NCBI RefSeq assembly: GCF_963675985.1
Contig: NZ_OY780958.1
Span: 3,100,001 to 3,164,000 of the forward strand
Direction of reading: 5' to 3'
DNA length: 64,000 nt
DNA from: an uncultured Roseibium sp.
Lineage (GTDB): Bacteria > Pseudomonadota > Alphaproteobacteria > Rhizobiales > Stappiaceae
Shown: positions 44,157-52,756 of the stretch, one piece after another
Layout of the letters: each line of letters begins with the position of its first letter
How positions within the stretch are numbered: position 1 is the stretch's first letter
Position numbers and translations under genes: made by a program
Notes under the pieces: model-generated
What the model saw: the letters and a program-made list of their open reading frames with translations, nothing else
Told to the model about the DNA's origin: nothing
The model's database searches: none

Positions 44157-45446
44157 ATGACCGAACCGCTTTCCCCTTCCGAAATCGACCGCATCAAACA
44201 GGCCGTCGAGGCCAATTTCGAGACGCAGGTTTCCTTCCTCCAGGATCTGGTTCGGTCCGCGTCGCTCAGGGGCGAAGAAGCCGAAGTCCAGACGATGGTC
44301 GCAAGAGCCCTGGTTGACCGGCGCTATGATGTCGAACGCTTCAGTGTCGACCCTCAGGCAGTCGACGAACATCCGGCCTATTCCCCGGCAACCATCGACT
44401 ACGCGGATACATTCAACGTGTCCGGCATGAAGATGCCGAAGGCGCAAAGGGGCAAATCTCTGATCCTGAACGCCCATACGGATGTGGTCCCCACCGCCGA
44501 CCCGTCCGCCTGGACCTATCCGCCGTTTTCCGCCACCCGCGACGGAGATTGGCTCTATGGCCGCGGCGCGGGCGACATGAAGTCCGGGCTGGTCGCCAAT
44601 ATCTTTGCCGTCGATGCGATCGAAGCCGCCGGCTTTCGGCTGACCGCGCCGCTGCAGATCCAGTCTGTGGTCGACGAGGAAACCACCGGAAACGGAGCGG
44701 CCGCCGCCATACACCGCGGCTACACGGCCGATGCCGTGCTTATCCCCGAACCGACGGACGAGCAGCTCGTCTTTGCCAATTCCGGTGTGATCAAGTTCAA
44801 GATCACCACGCGGGGCGTGCCCGCCCATCCGCGCGATCCGGACTCCGGCCTCAGCGCCATCGATGCCGCCATTCAGCTCATCGCTCATCTGAAGGGCCTT
44901 GAGAAGAAATGGAACGAGGAACGGCACAAACATCCCGGCTTTGAAAAACTGAGGAACCCGGCGAGCCTGAACGTCGGCACCATTTCCGGCGGCGAATGGC
45001 CGTCTTCGGTTCCCTTCGCCTGCGTCTTCGAAGGCCGTATCGGCTTCTTTCCCGGCGAGGATCCATGGGAACGGGCCAAGGAAGTCGAAGACAGCATCGC
45101 CGCGCTCATGGCCAAGGATACCCGTCTTGCCCGCTCTGCACCGACGGTGGAATGGGTCGGCACGATGCAGGCCGGTTACCGCCTGGCCGACACTTCACCG
45201 GCCGAAGACGCCCTCCGGAAGGCCCACGGCCTGGTGCACAACGATGCCCTTGGCCGATACATCATGGCCTGCTACCTGGACGCCACACTTTTTGCCAATC
45301 ACGCAGGCATACCCGCGCTGACTTACGGCCCCGCTGCGGAGAACATCCACGGCATCGACGAGCGCGTGAACCTGTCGTCCCTCAAGAGGGTCACGGAGAC
45401 CATCGCGCTGTTTACGGCCGGCTGGTGCGGCATCGAGCCCGCGTGA
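44157..45446 (+). CDS. M20 family metallopeptidase / ArgE-DapE-type deacylase
   Basis: 429 residues from the ATG at 44157. The two-zinc site of M20 enzymes is complete: LNAHTDVVP, GRGAGDMKSGL, the catalytic Glu pair DEETTGNG, a metal Glu in PEPTDEQ and the last His in ENIHGIDERV. The inserted dimerisation domain spans about residues 215-330. It removes an acyl, formyl or carbamoyl group from an amino acid-like substrate. Its position 100 bases after urtE suggests a nitrogen-scavenging role, but it may have its own promoter. Confidence 0.88.
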   Translation: MTEPLSPSEIDRIKQAVEANFETQVSFLQDLVRSASLRGEEAEVQTMVARALVDRRYDVERFSVDPQAVDEHPAYSPATIDYADTFNVSGMKMPKAQRGKSLILNAHTDVVPTADPSAWTYPPFSATRDGDWLYGRGAGDMKSGLVANIFAVDAIEAAGFRLTAPLQIQSVVDEETTGNGAAAAIHRGYTADAVLIPEPTDEQLVFANSGVIKFKITTRGVPAHPRDPDSGLSAIDAAIQLIAHLKGLEKKWNEERHKHPGFEKLRNPASLNVGTISGGEWPSSVPFACVFEGRIGFFPGEDPWERAKEVEDSIAALMAKDTRLARSAPTVEWVGTMQAGYRLADTSPAEDALRKAHGLVHNDALGRYIMACYLDATLFANHAGIPALTYGPAAENIHGIDERVNLSSLKRVTETIALFTAGWCGIEPA

Positions 45447-45617
45447 CCCTTTGCGCTGTCGCATTCACTTCGACGTATTTGATAATGCAAGTAGATGGCG
45501 CTAAGGAAACGCAAGTTTTTCATGCTAATGCAATCGAAAGCTGTTAGCTGCCCCGCCTGATGAAGACACCGAAAAACGGCGATTTATCGCTGTTTCCTTT
45601 GAAGACTGGAATACACT

Positions 45618-46925
45618 ATGCGCGTTGCAATGATTGGCACAGGCTATGTCGGCCTTGTATCCGGAGCCTGCTTTGCCGATTTCGGCCACGTGGTCACCTG
45701 CATCGACAAGGATGCAAGAAAGATCGACGCCCTGAACAATGGCGAGATCCCGATCTACGAGCCGGGCCTTAAGGATCTGGTGGCAAAGAACGTCAGGGAA
45801 GAACGCCTATACTTCACCATCGACGCCAGCGAAGCGGTCCGTAAAGCCGATGCCGTCTTCATCGCCGTGGGAACGCCCGCCCGCCGGGGCGACGGCTATG
45901 CGGACCTGTCTTACGTCTATGATGCCGCCCGGGAGATCGCCGGATTGATCGAAGGGTTCACGGTGGTCGTCACCAAGTCGACCGTGCCTGTCGGCACCGG
46001 CGATGAAGTGGAGGCGATTATCCGGGAAACCAATCCGGATGCGAAGTTCGCGGTCGTCTCCAATCCGGAATTCCTGCGCGAAGGCGCTGCCATCAGCGAC
46101 TTCAAACGACCGGATCGTGTCGTCGTCGGCACCGACAGCGAGGAAGCCGCCAAGGTCATGCACGAACTCTACCGGCCGCTCTACCTGAACGAAACGCCGA
46201 TCGTCGTCACCCAACGCCGGACCTCGGAGCTGATCAAATACGCCGCGAACGCCTTTCTGGCCGTCAAGATCACGTTCATCAACGAAATTGCCGATCTTTG
46301 CGAAAACGTCGGCGCCAATGTCCAGGAAGTGTCTCGCGCGATCGGGCTCGACAACCGGATCGGCGGCAAGTTCCTGCATGCCGGCCCCGGCTACGGCGGC
46401 TCCTGCTTTCCCAAGGATACCCTGGCCCTGTCCAGAACCGGTCAGGACGCGGGAGCTGCGCTGAAAATCGTCAATGCGGTCATTGAAGTGAATGATGCGC
46501 GCAAGAAGAAGATGGCCGACAAGGTCATCGATTTCCTGGGTGGCGACGTGACCGGCAAATCCATCGCCCTGCTGGGGCTCGCCTTCAAGCCCAACACCGA
46601 CGACATGCGCGACGCCCCGTCCATCGACATCGTCGCCAAGCTGCAGGAGGCCGGCGCGACCGTTCGGGCTTTCGACCCGGCCAGCATGGAAGAAGCGGGC
46701 CACGTCATGAAGGACGTCCTGTTCTGCGACGGTCCATACCATGCAATCGAAAACGCCGACGCGCTGGTGATCGTCACGGAATGGGATCAGTTCCGGGCCC
46801 TTGATCTCGATCGGGTCAAGACAACGTTGAAAGCGCCGAACATCATCGACCTGCGCAACATCTACGACACCGAAGACATGCGGGAGCGCGGCTTCAACTA
46901 CACCAGCGTGGGCCGCGCTTACTAA
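45618..46925 (+). CDS. ugd: UDP-glucose 6-dehydrogenase
   Basis: 435 residues. N-terminal Rossmann fold MRVAMIGTGYVGLVSGACFADFGH (NAD motif GxGxxG), TKSTVPVGT, and the catalytic Cys263 in GYGGSCFPKDT; the C-terminal UDP-binding domain has LLGLAFKPNTDDMRDAPS. It oxidises UDP-glucose twice to UDP-glucuronate, a precursor of acidic capsule, exopolysaccharide and lipopolysaccharide sugars. The sugar-transferase gene follows, separated by a terminator-like hairpin. Confidence 0.96.
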   Translation: MRVAMIGTGYVGLVSGACFADFGHVVTCIDKDARKIDALNNGEIPIYEPGLKDLVAKNVREERLYFTIDASEAVRKADAVFIAVGTPARRGDGYADLSYVYDAAREIAGLIEGFTVVVTKSTVPVGTGDEVEAIIRETNPDAKFAVVSNPEFLREGAAISDFKRPDRVVVGTDSEEAAKVMHELYRPLYLNETPIVVTQRRTSELIKYAANAFLAVKITFINEIADLCENVGANVQEVSRAIGLDNRIGGKFLHAGPGYGGSCFPKDTLALSRTGQDAGAALKIVNAVIEVNDARKKKMADKVIDFLGGDVTGKSIALLGLAFKPNTDDMRDAPSIDIVAKLQEAGATVRAFDPASMEEAGHVMKDVLFCDGPYHAIENADALVIVTEWDQFRALDLDRVKTTLKAPNIIDLRNIYDTEDMRERGFNYTSVGRAY

Positions 46926-47004
46926 GGACCGGTTGTGCGCAGACGGCTTCATATCTACTTATGGCTGCGCTGACATTCTACCTTTCCGAAAGTTCATGTT
47001 TCCG

Positions 47005-47034
47005 ACGCCTCCCGACCATAAGGCCGGGAGGCGT
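47005..47034 (+). terminator. Hairpin terminator after ugd
   Basis: A perfect 10-base stem ACGCCTCCCG (47005-47014) with 47025-47034 and a 10-base loop, followed by AATCGTTTGTATTAT, a weak T-rich run. It lies 80 bases after the ugd stop. Confidence 0.7.
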
Positions 47035-47165
47035 AATCGTTTGTATTATATGAACAATTTGACACACACGACCGTTAACCCTTTGTAAACCTTTAACTGG
47101 CGACGGGCTGAGCGGGCCCCTATTTTGAGAAACAGATAACTATTTCGTTTCGCATGTATTGATGA

Positions 47166-48041
47166 GTGTCTGCCGTGTCCCAGGAAGCTGTTCCTTATGA
47201 CGTTGAACCCAAGACGACAAATGGGGAACCGAACGCAAAAACGCCCGATGTAACGGCCGAACCCACTAAAAGCCTGTCACCGAACGCCTTGTCCCGCGGA
47301 AGCAAGATCCGGCGCACTCTGGCAGGTCTGTCCCCTGAGCCATCGACTGTTCGCTGGGTTGCCACCGCCAACCAGCAGGCCCAGTTTTCAGAATCCGATG
47401 TCCGGCCTGCAAGCACGGTTCAGGACAGACCGTCAAAAGCCGGCTATGCGCTCAAGCGTTCGGTCGACATCATCGGCGCATCCGCGGGCCTTGTGCTGCT
47501 GGCTCCGCTTCTGGTGGTCGCCGCGGTGGCGATCAAGGTCAACAGCCAGGGTCCGGTCGTTTTCCGCCAGAAACGCCATGGGGCCAATGGGACCACTTTC
47601 GAGATCTACAAGTTTCGCACAATGTATGTCGAACATTGCGATTATTCCGGCATCAGACAAACGGTCGAAGACGATCCGCGCGTCACTCCGGTCGGCCGTT
47701 TTCTGCGGCAGAGCAATTTCGACGAGCTGCCGCAGCTGATCAATGTCCTGCGGGGGGAGATGTCGCTTGTCGGACCGCGGCCGCATGTTCCGGGAATGTT
47801 GGCGGCAGGCGTTCCCTACGAGGAACTGGATCCGCGCTACATGCACCGGCACAAGGTGCGCCCGGGCCTGACCGGTCTTGCCCAGATCAACGGCTACCGA
47901 GGCGAAACCACCACCCGGCATGCCGCCCGGATGCGGCTCGAATTCGATCTGGCCTATCTGGAGCGCCGGTCCTTCCTGCTGGACATGAAGATCATTTTCA
48001 GGACCGTCATGCAGGAATTCTTCAAGGGCAGTGGCTACTGA
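47166..48041 (+). CDS. Undecaprenyl-phosphate sugar transferase (ExoY/bacterial sugar transferase family)
   Basis: 291 residues from a GTG at 47166; a second GTG at 47175 is possible. The first 95 residues are polar and low in complexity. Then one membrane segment (IIGASAGLVLLAPLLVVAAVAI) and the catalytic sugar-transferase domain follow: FRQKRHGANGTTFEIYKFRTM, FDELPQLINVLRGEMSLVGPRP and RPGLTGLAQING. It moves the first sugar-1-phosphate to the lipid carrier to begin polysaccharide assembly. The 3' end overlaps convergent aroQ by seven bases. Confidence 0.92.
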   Translation: MSAVSQEAVPYDVEPKTTNGEPNAKTPDVTAEPTKSLSPNALSRGSKIRRTLAGLSPEPSTVRWVATANQQAQFSESDVRPASTVQDRPSKAGYALKRSVDIIGASAGLVLLAPLLVVAAVAIKVNSQGPVVFRQKRHGANGTTFEIYKFRTMYVEHCDYSGIRQTVEDDPRVTPVGRFLRQSNFDELPQLINVLRGEMSLVGPRPHVPGMLAAGVPYEELDPRYMHRHKVRPGLTGLAQINGYRGETTTRHAARMRLEFDLAYLERRSFLLDMKIIFRTVMQEFFKGSGY

Positions 48042-48481
48042 TCCTGCCCGACCAGCCTCATCAGTCGCATGAAGGCGAGTTCGTAGCCCTGAATCCCGCA
48101 TCCGGCAATCACGCCATCGGCGCGCAGGGACACATAGGACTTGTGGCGGAACGGCTCGCGCTTATGGACGTTCGTGATATGAATCTCGAACACCGGGAAA
48201 TCGCAGGCGTTCAGGGCATCCAGGATAGCAACGGACGTGTGGGTGAGCGCCGCCGGATTGATGATCAGTCCGCAGGCGCATTCGCGTGCTTCGTGAATCC
48301 AGTTGATCAGCTCATACTCGGCATTGCTTTGATGGAACCTCAACTCCGCGCCGTGTTCACCCGCAAGGACACGGCAATTTGCCTCCACATCGGCCAGGGT
48401 TTCATGGCCATAGATGGCGGGTTCCCGCTTTCCCAGCAGGTTCAGGTTGGGGCCGTTCAGAACATAAACGATTTTCGACAC
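48035..48481 (-). CDS. aroQ: Type II 3-dehydroquinate dehydratase
   Basis: 148 residues from the GTG at 48481, seven bases after GGAGGAGG; a longer start at 48511 would put this site inside the gene. Motifs of type II dehydroquinase are present: LNGPNLNLLGKREPAIYG (Tyr catalytic loop), INPAALTHTSVAI and FEIHITNVHKRE (catalytic His). It dehydrates 3-dehydroquinate to 3-dehydroshikimate in the shikimate pathway or in quinate breakdown. Confidence 0.93.
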   Translation of the reverse strand: MSKIVYVLNGPNLNLLGKREPAIYGHETLADVEANCRVLAGEHGAELRFHQSNAEYELINWIHEARECACGLIINPAALTHTSVAILDALNACDFPVFEIHITNVHKREPFRHKSYVSLRADGVIAGCGIQGYELAFMRLMRLVGQDQ

Positions 48482-48623
48482 GACAAACCTCCTCCGCAAG
48501 AGCGGTCGCATAGACGGTGCGCGGCCGGAGTTTGATGACCGGACGGCAGCGTCCTTTAGATATGACTCGCAGGTTGTTTTCCAGATGCAAGACGTCGGGC
48601 AGAACGGGAAATAACAGCTTCCC

Positions 48624-49145
48624 TCAGCCGACGCTGGCGTTCTGATCGGCCTCCGAACCGCCTGGCTGCTGCCCGCCCTGCCAGATCTTCTGACGGTTGC
48701 GGATCTCGCGCGGCGCCGGGCCGAAATAGGTGGAGGTCTTGATGAAGTCGCGCGGATGCAGGATCACGCTCGACACCCGCTGGTACAGAGCCTTGGCGGA
48801 GATCGGCTTGGACAGCAGTTCGTGGACGCCCAGGCGACGCGCTTCGACAATCCGGCTCCTCTCGGTATGGGCGGTCACCATGATGATCGGAATATAAGCG
48901 AAGGGATTGTTGGGGCTTCGGATCATGCGCACCATGTCCGCTCCGTCCAGGATCGGCATGACCCAGTCGAGGATCAGGATATCCGGATTGGCACGGTCCA
49001 TCGCTTCCAGGCCTGATGCGCCATCTTCGGCTTCGACAATGCGTCGGGCGCCGAAGCCCTGCAGCATGGTCCGCAAGATGGTGCGCATATAGGCACTGTC
49101 TTCAACCAGCAAAAATGTCAGCGAGGCAAGATCGAGGCTCACCAT
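48624..49145 (-). CDS. Single-receiver response regulator with C-terminal tail
   Basis: 173 residues from the ATG at 49145, five bases after GGAG. A CheY-like receiver occupies residues 10-130, with acidic VEDSAY, phospho-acceptor Asp60 (LILDWVMP), VTAHTE and Lys in LSKPISAK. A 45-residue tail rich in basic and polar residues follows, with no output domain. Such proteins often act in motility or phosphorelays. No partner kinase lies next to it. Confidence 0.85.
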   Translation of the reverse strand: MVSLDLASLTFLLVEDSAYMRTILRTMLQGFGARRIVEAEDGASGLEAMDRANPDILILDWVMPILDGADMVRMIRSPNNPFAYIPIIMVTAHTERSRIVEARRLGVHELLSKPISAKALYQRVSSVILHPRDFIKTSTYFGPAPREIRNRQKIWQGGQQPGGSEADQNASVG

Positions 49146-49487
49146 TTTTCTCCAGTTTGTACCGGCAAGCTGACAGAAAAGTCTGAAAAGAGGGTTAGTG
49201 AACCGAATTCGCGGAAAAATGGCCGACCGACTCTGAAATTCGCCTTCGCTGCGGATATGTAATCGTCCACCACAACGATGAAAATGCTCCCCGTCTTCCA
49301 ATCGGCAGAGTGATCAGCGAACACCCGAGAATGACGCGGTTAACAATAACTTACTTTACTTTACGGTAATATTGACAATAATTCATACGGCGTGACCACC
49401 GCTCTTAACCAGCCTTTTAAAGGTGCGGTGTAACTTCTGACACGCTGGGGTGTAAGTTCAACCTCTCATTTGTCGGCGGGTGTATAG
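49146..49487. other. Intergenic region between receiver gene and small membrane protein
   Basis: 342 bases. I see no larger gene. Bases 49336-49390 are unusually AT-rich, with TTACT repeats, the odd palindrome TTACGGTAA (49361-49369) and a TTGACA (49373-49378) that could be a -35 element, but no matching -10 is clear. It should hold divergent promoters. Confidence 0.4.
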
Positions 49488-49655
49488 ATGTCGAGCAGAC
49501 AAATTCCGAAAGGTCCGGATAAGCCGCTACCCTTCGTACAGCCCCCTCGTACAGCCGGCGCCTATGTGCCGCTGAGGGCAAACTTCCTACTGCTTTCAGG
49601 CATCGCGCTGGTGCTGATAGCAGCCACGATGATTATTGGAACCATGTTCGGCTAA
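49488..49655 (+). CDS. Small single-span membrane protein (hypothetical)
   Basis: 55 residues, ATG at 49488 to TAA at 49655. The first 32 residues are polar and Pro-rich (SSRQIPKGPDKPLP), then a single hydrophobic segment (about residues 33-54, LLLSGIALVLIAATMIIG) ends the protein. A weak GGCGGG precedes the start. I do not recognise a family. It is convergent with ccoS. The clean membrane anchor and the lack of a competing gene make it plausible but not certain. Confidence 0.5.
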   Translation: MSSRQIPKGPDKPLPFVQPPRTAGAYVPLRANFLLLSGIALVLIAATMIIGTMFG

Positions 49656-49686
49656 GAAAACAAAGCGCCTCGGCAGCCGCTTCCGC

Positions 49687-49872
49687 CTACAAACCGTTTC
49701 GGCTTTCCGAGTGCGGCCGCTCATCTTCGGGCAGGTCGTCATCATCAAGAATACGCCACTTCGCCCCTTCCAGATCGTCATATTGACCGCTCTTCAGGCT
49801 CCACAGGAACGCGCCCAATCCGAGGAGACCAAGGAAAAGCGCGATCGGGATCAGATAGATCAGAACGTCCAT
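49687..49872 (-). CDS. ccoS: cbb3-type oxidase assembly protein CcoS
   Basis: 61 residues from the ATG at 49872, a normal CcoS length. The N-terminal membrane helix (DVLIYLIPIALFLGLLGLGAF) and FLWSLKSGQYDDLEGAKWRI in two parts, then DDDD, are the CcoS signature. It is needed to insert haem and copper in the oxidase. Fourth gene of ccoGHIS. Confidence 0.95.
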   Translation of the reverse strand: MDVLIYLIPIALFLGLLGLGAFLWSLKSGQYDDLEGAKWRILDDDDLPEDERPHSESRNGL

Positions 49873-49885
49873 TCGGTTTTCCCTG

Positions 49886-52099
49886 TTATTCTGCCCGGTT
49901 GTCCGGAAGTTTCTCGCCCCAGCGAAGTCTGAGCGCATTTGCCGTCACGGCGATGGAGGAAGCCGACATGGCGACGGCTGCCATCAGCGGCGTGACGAAA
50001 CCGGCGACGGCCACAGGTACAGCAATGACATTGTAGAGCGCTGAAATCCAGAGGTTCTGCTCGATCGCCCGACGGGCCTTTTTCGAAATCCGAAGGGTAT
50101 TTGCGACCGGGGCCAGACGGTCTCCGAGAAAGACGGCATCCGCGGCGGTCTGGCTCAGGTGAACCGCCGTCACGGGGGACAGGGAAACATAGGCGCCGGC
50201 GAGCGCCGGGGCGTCGTTGAGACCATCCCCCACCATCAGCACCTTGCGCCCGGCGGCCTTCAGTTCGTCCAAACGGGCAATTTTGTCGCCAGGGCGCACT
50301 TCCGCCTGCCAGTATTCGATACCGAGTTCTGCCGCGGCCGCCCTCACCGCGTCCTGCCGGTCGCCGGAAAGGATCTCCAGCAAATAGCCCTGTGCCTTCA
50401 GGGCGGCGACGGTTTCGACAGCATCCGGCCGCAGTTTCTGACTGATCGGCAACAGCCTGGGCGGTTGGGCACCCCAGCGGACCGCCAGCAGCGAAACACC
50501 CGGATGCCGTGTCAGCACCTTGCGCACCTCGGCATCCTCAACACCGCAAAACGCCGGACTGCCCAGGCGCAACGGCTCGCCGCCCACCAAGGTTTCGACG
50601 CCGGCCCCCGCCGTCTCCGTCACATGATCGAAAGGCACCAGTGCACCGCTTGCCTGGACCAGCGCCAGAGACAACGGATGGCGGCTCGATAGCGCCAGAC
50701 GTCCGGCTAGATGGAGCAGGTCGTCCTGCGCAGATCCGGTTTCCAGAAGCCTGGGTTCGGCGGAAGTGAGCGTTCCGGTCTTGTCAAAAACGATCGTATC
50801 CGCATCCGCCAGCCGTTCGATCGCATCGCCTGCATTCAGCAACACGCCGGAGCGGAACAATTGCCCTGACGCCACCACCTGAACGGCGGGAACGGCAAGC
50901 CCGAGCGCACAGGGACAGGTAATGATGAGCACGGAGATGGCGATCACCAGGGACGGCTGCCAGCCGAAACCGGCCAGCCACCAGCCGACGAAGGTCAGCG
51001 CCGCAGCACCATGCACCAGGGGCGCATACAGCCGGGCCGCCCTGTCAGCGATACGAACATAGGTCGATTTCGCCTGCGCCGCCGTCTCCAGGAGACGGTT
51101 CACCTCGTCTAGCAACGTGGCACCGGAGGCCGCACGCACGCGGACCTTCAGTGTCCCCTCGCCGTTCAGCGTTCCGGCATAGACGTCCGTCCCCTTGCGG
51201 ACGGGCATCAGAATACTTTCACCGGTCACAAGGCTCTGGTCGATTTCCGACACGCCTTCTTCGACCACACCGTCAACCGGAACCCGTTCGCCGGCGGTAA
51301 CCAGGACCAGATCATCTGGCTGCACCTTGGACAGAGGAATTTCGCGGACGCTGCCGTCCGCGCCGATGCGGGCGGCGACCTCCGCCTTCAGGGCAGCAAT
51401 GTTTTCGGCAAAGGAACGGGTCTTGCCACGCATGTTGTGATCGAGGTAGCGGCCGACCAGCAGAAAGAACAAGAGCATCACCGCGGATTCGAAATAGGCC
51501 TCCTCCTGATGCTGCATGGTCTGCACGACGGAAAGAATGACGGCCAGAAGCACCCCGATCATGATGGGCACGTCCATGTTCATCCGCCGCGCCTTGAGCG
51601 CAGTGATCGCGCTCCTGAAAAACGGCCTGCCCGAATAGGCAATCGTCGGCAGGGCGATCAGGGCCGAGATCCAGTGAAAGAAGTCCCGTGTTTCCGGAGT
51701 GATATCCGTGGCGTTTCCTGCCCATACGGAAACGGACAGGAGCATGATGTTCATGCCCGCAAAACCGGCGACGGCAAGTGCACGCAGCAGCTCCCTGCCA
51801 TGCCGGTCCAGCCGTTCCCGCTGGCTTGCCGGGTCGAACGGATGGGCCTTGTAGCCAAGCCGGGACAGGGCCGCGACAATATCGTCGGCGCCGGTTTCTT
51901 CGCGGACCCAGTCGACGGCAAGTCTCTGATTGGTCAGGTTGACCCGGGCTTTCCGGATGCCGGGCAAGCGGGAGAGCCCCCGTTCGATCTCACCCATGCA
52001 GGCGGCGCAGGTGATGCCTTCAACGGCGAGGTCCATATGGACGGCACCGTCCTCCGCCGGAGTTACAAAGGCATCCCAATCGCGCATATGGACACTCAC
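49886..52099 (-). CDS. ccoI: Copper-exporting P-type ATPase CcoI (FixI)
   Basis: 737 residues from a GTG at 52099; an ATG at 52087 is an alternative. N-terminal heavy-metal domain with ITCAACMGE, eight helices, CPC ion-site motif TCPCALGLAVP, phosphorylation motif DKTGTLTS and the hinge GDGLNDAPAL. CcoI moves copper across the membrane for CuB of cbb3 oxidase rather than for tolerance. Located between ccoH and ccoS. Confidence 0.95.
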   Translation of the reverse strand: MSVHMRDWDAFVTPAEDGAVHMDLAVEGITCAACMGEIERGLSRLPGIRKARVNLTNQRLAVDWVREETGADDIVAALSRLGYKAHPFDPASQRERLDRHGRELLRALAVAGFAGMNIMLLSVSVWAGNATDITPETRDFFHWISALIALPTIAYSGRPFFRSAITALKARRMNMDVPIMIGVLLAVILSVVQTMQHQEEAYFESAVMLLFFLLVGRYLDHNMRGKTRSFAENIAALKAEVAARIGADGSVREIPLSKVQPDDLVLVTAGERVPVDGVVEEGVSEIDQSLVTGESILMPVRKGTDVYAGTLNGEGTLKVRVRAASGATLLDEVNRLLETAAQAKSTYVRIADRAARLYAPLVHGAAALTFVGWWLAGFGWQPSLVIAISVLIITCPCALGLAVPAVQVVASGQLFRSGVLLNAGDAIERLADADTIVFDKTGTLTSAEPRLLETGSAQDDLLHLAGRLALSSRHPLSLALVQASGALVPFDHVTETAGAGVETLVGGEPLRLGSPAFCGVEDAEVRKVLTRHPGVSLLAVRWGAQPPRLLPISQKLRPDAVETVAALKAQGYLLEILSGDRQDAVRAAAAELGIEYWQAEVRPGDKIARLDELKAAGRKVLMVGDGLNDAPALAGAYVSLSPVTAVHLSQTAADAVFLGDRLAPVANTLRISKKARRAIEQNLWISALYNVIAVPVAVAGFVTPLMAAVAMSASSIAVTANALRLRWGEKLPDNRAE

Positions 52100-52123
52100 C
52101 AGCGCCTCGCTGCAGTTTTGATG

Positions 52124-52630
52124 TCAGTCCTTGAGGAACAGACGGTTTTCGGAACGGAACACCCGCTCTTCCCCGCTTCTGGCCTCAAGAACCAGATACC
52201 AGTTTCCGGCCGGCACATCCGAAAGATCGGCACTGTATCGCCCGGAGCCCTGATCCTCCAGCATGACGGAAATGTTTCCGTCATGCGCCGGATGCTGCAA
52301 CGTCGCGGAAAAGGCCAGACCGGTGAGCGGCGCCTTCGCCTTGTCCAGAGCGGTCACCTCCAGATGGGCGGCCGCTTCCGAAGTCCTGGACAACCCGGCA
52401 TCCACCTCCCAGCCTCGCGCGGCCTGCTCCCTGGCGGTCGCGATAGACTGGTTGTAGGCTTGGCTCGCCTTATAGGAACTATCCACCGTAACGCCGGGGA
52501 AAGACGACTCGGCAAGCCAGACGAGGGCACCGTTCGCCACGAAGATCACGCCGAAAAAGCCGAACAGCCAAATGAGCATCGTCTTCCCGGTAAACGTCTT
52601 CGGCTGTTGCATGCCGGATCCTGCAGTCAT
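52124..52630 (-). CDS. ccoH: FixH family protein CcoH
   Basis: 168 residues, ATG preceded by AGGAGAG. One membrane helix near residues 18-40 (MLIWLFGFFGVIFVANGAL) then a periplasmic FixH domain (SYKASQAYNQSIATAREQ, ending with VFRSENRLFLKD). CcoH assists early assembly of the cbb3 complex. It is separated from ccoG by a 126-base spacer that carries an intergenic repeat. Confidence 0.93.
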   Translation of the reverse strand: MTAGSGMQQPKTFTGKTMLIWLFGFFGVIFVANGALVWLAESSFPGVTVDSSYKASQAYNQSIATAREQAARGWEVDAGLSRTSEAAAHLEVTALDKAKAPLTGLAFSATLQHPAHDGNISVMLEDQGSGRYSADLSDVPAGNWYLVLEARSGEERVFRSENRLFLKD

Positions 52631-52655
52631 TTCACTCTCCTGAAACGCGCTTGCC

Positions 52656-52748
52656 AGACCATGTCGCGTTCATTCGCATTCACGAGACATGGTCTCTCTA
52701 TTTGTTGACGCACCTCTTATTGCGAAAAACCGGTATCCACTTTTTCGC
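52656..52748. repeat. Intergenic dyad repeat, copy A
   Basis: Two hairpins: a 10-base inverted repeat (AGACCATGTC at 52656-52665 with 52686-52695) and an 8-base one (GCGAAAAA at 52722-52729 with TTTTTCGC at 52741-52748) whose loop reads CCGGTATCCAC. The same module recurs at 62416-62505 with the second hairpin identical. It lies between ccoG and ccoH. Repeats with this loop are known in Hyphomicrobiales genomes. Confidence 0.85.
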
Positions 52749-52756
52749 GACGTGCT

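Noticed and set aside
49664..49683. A hairpin AAGCG...CGCTT as ccoS terminator
   Set aside because: The stem is only five bases and the T-run after it is broken, so I do not list it as a feature.
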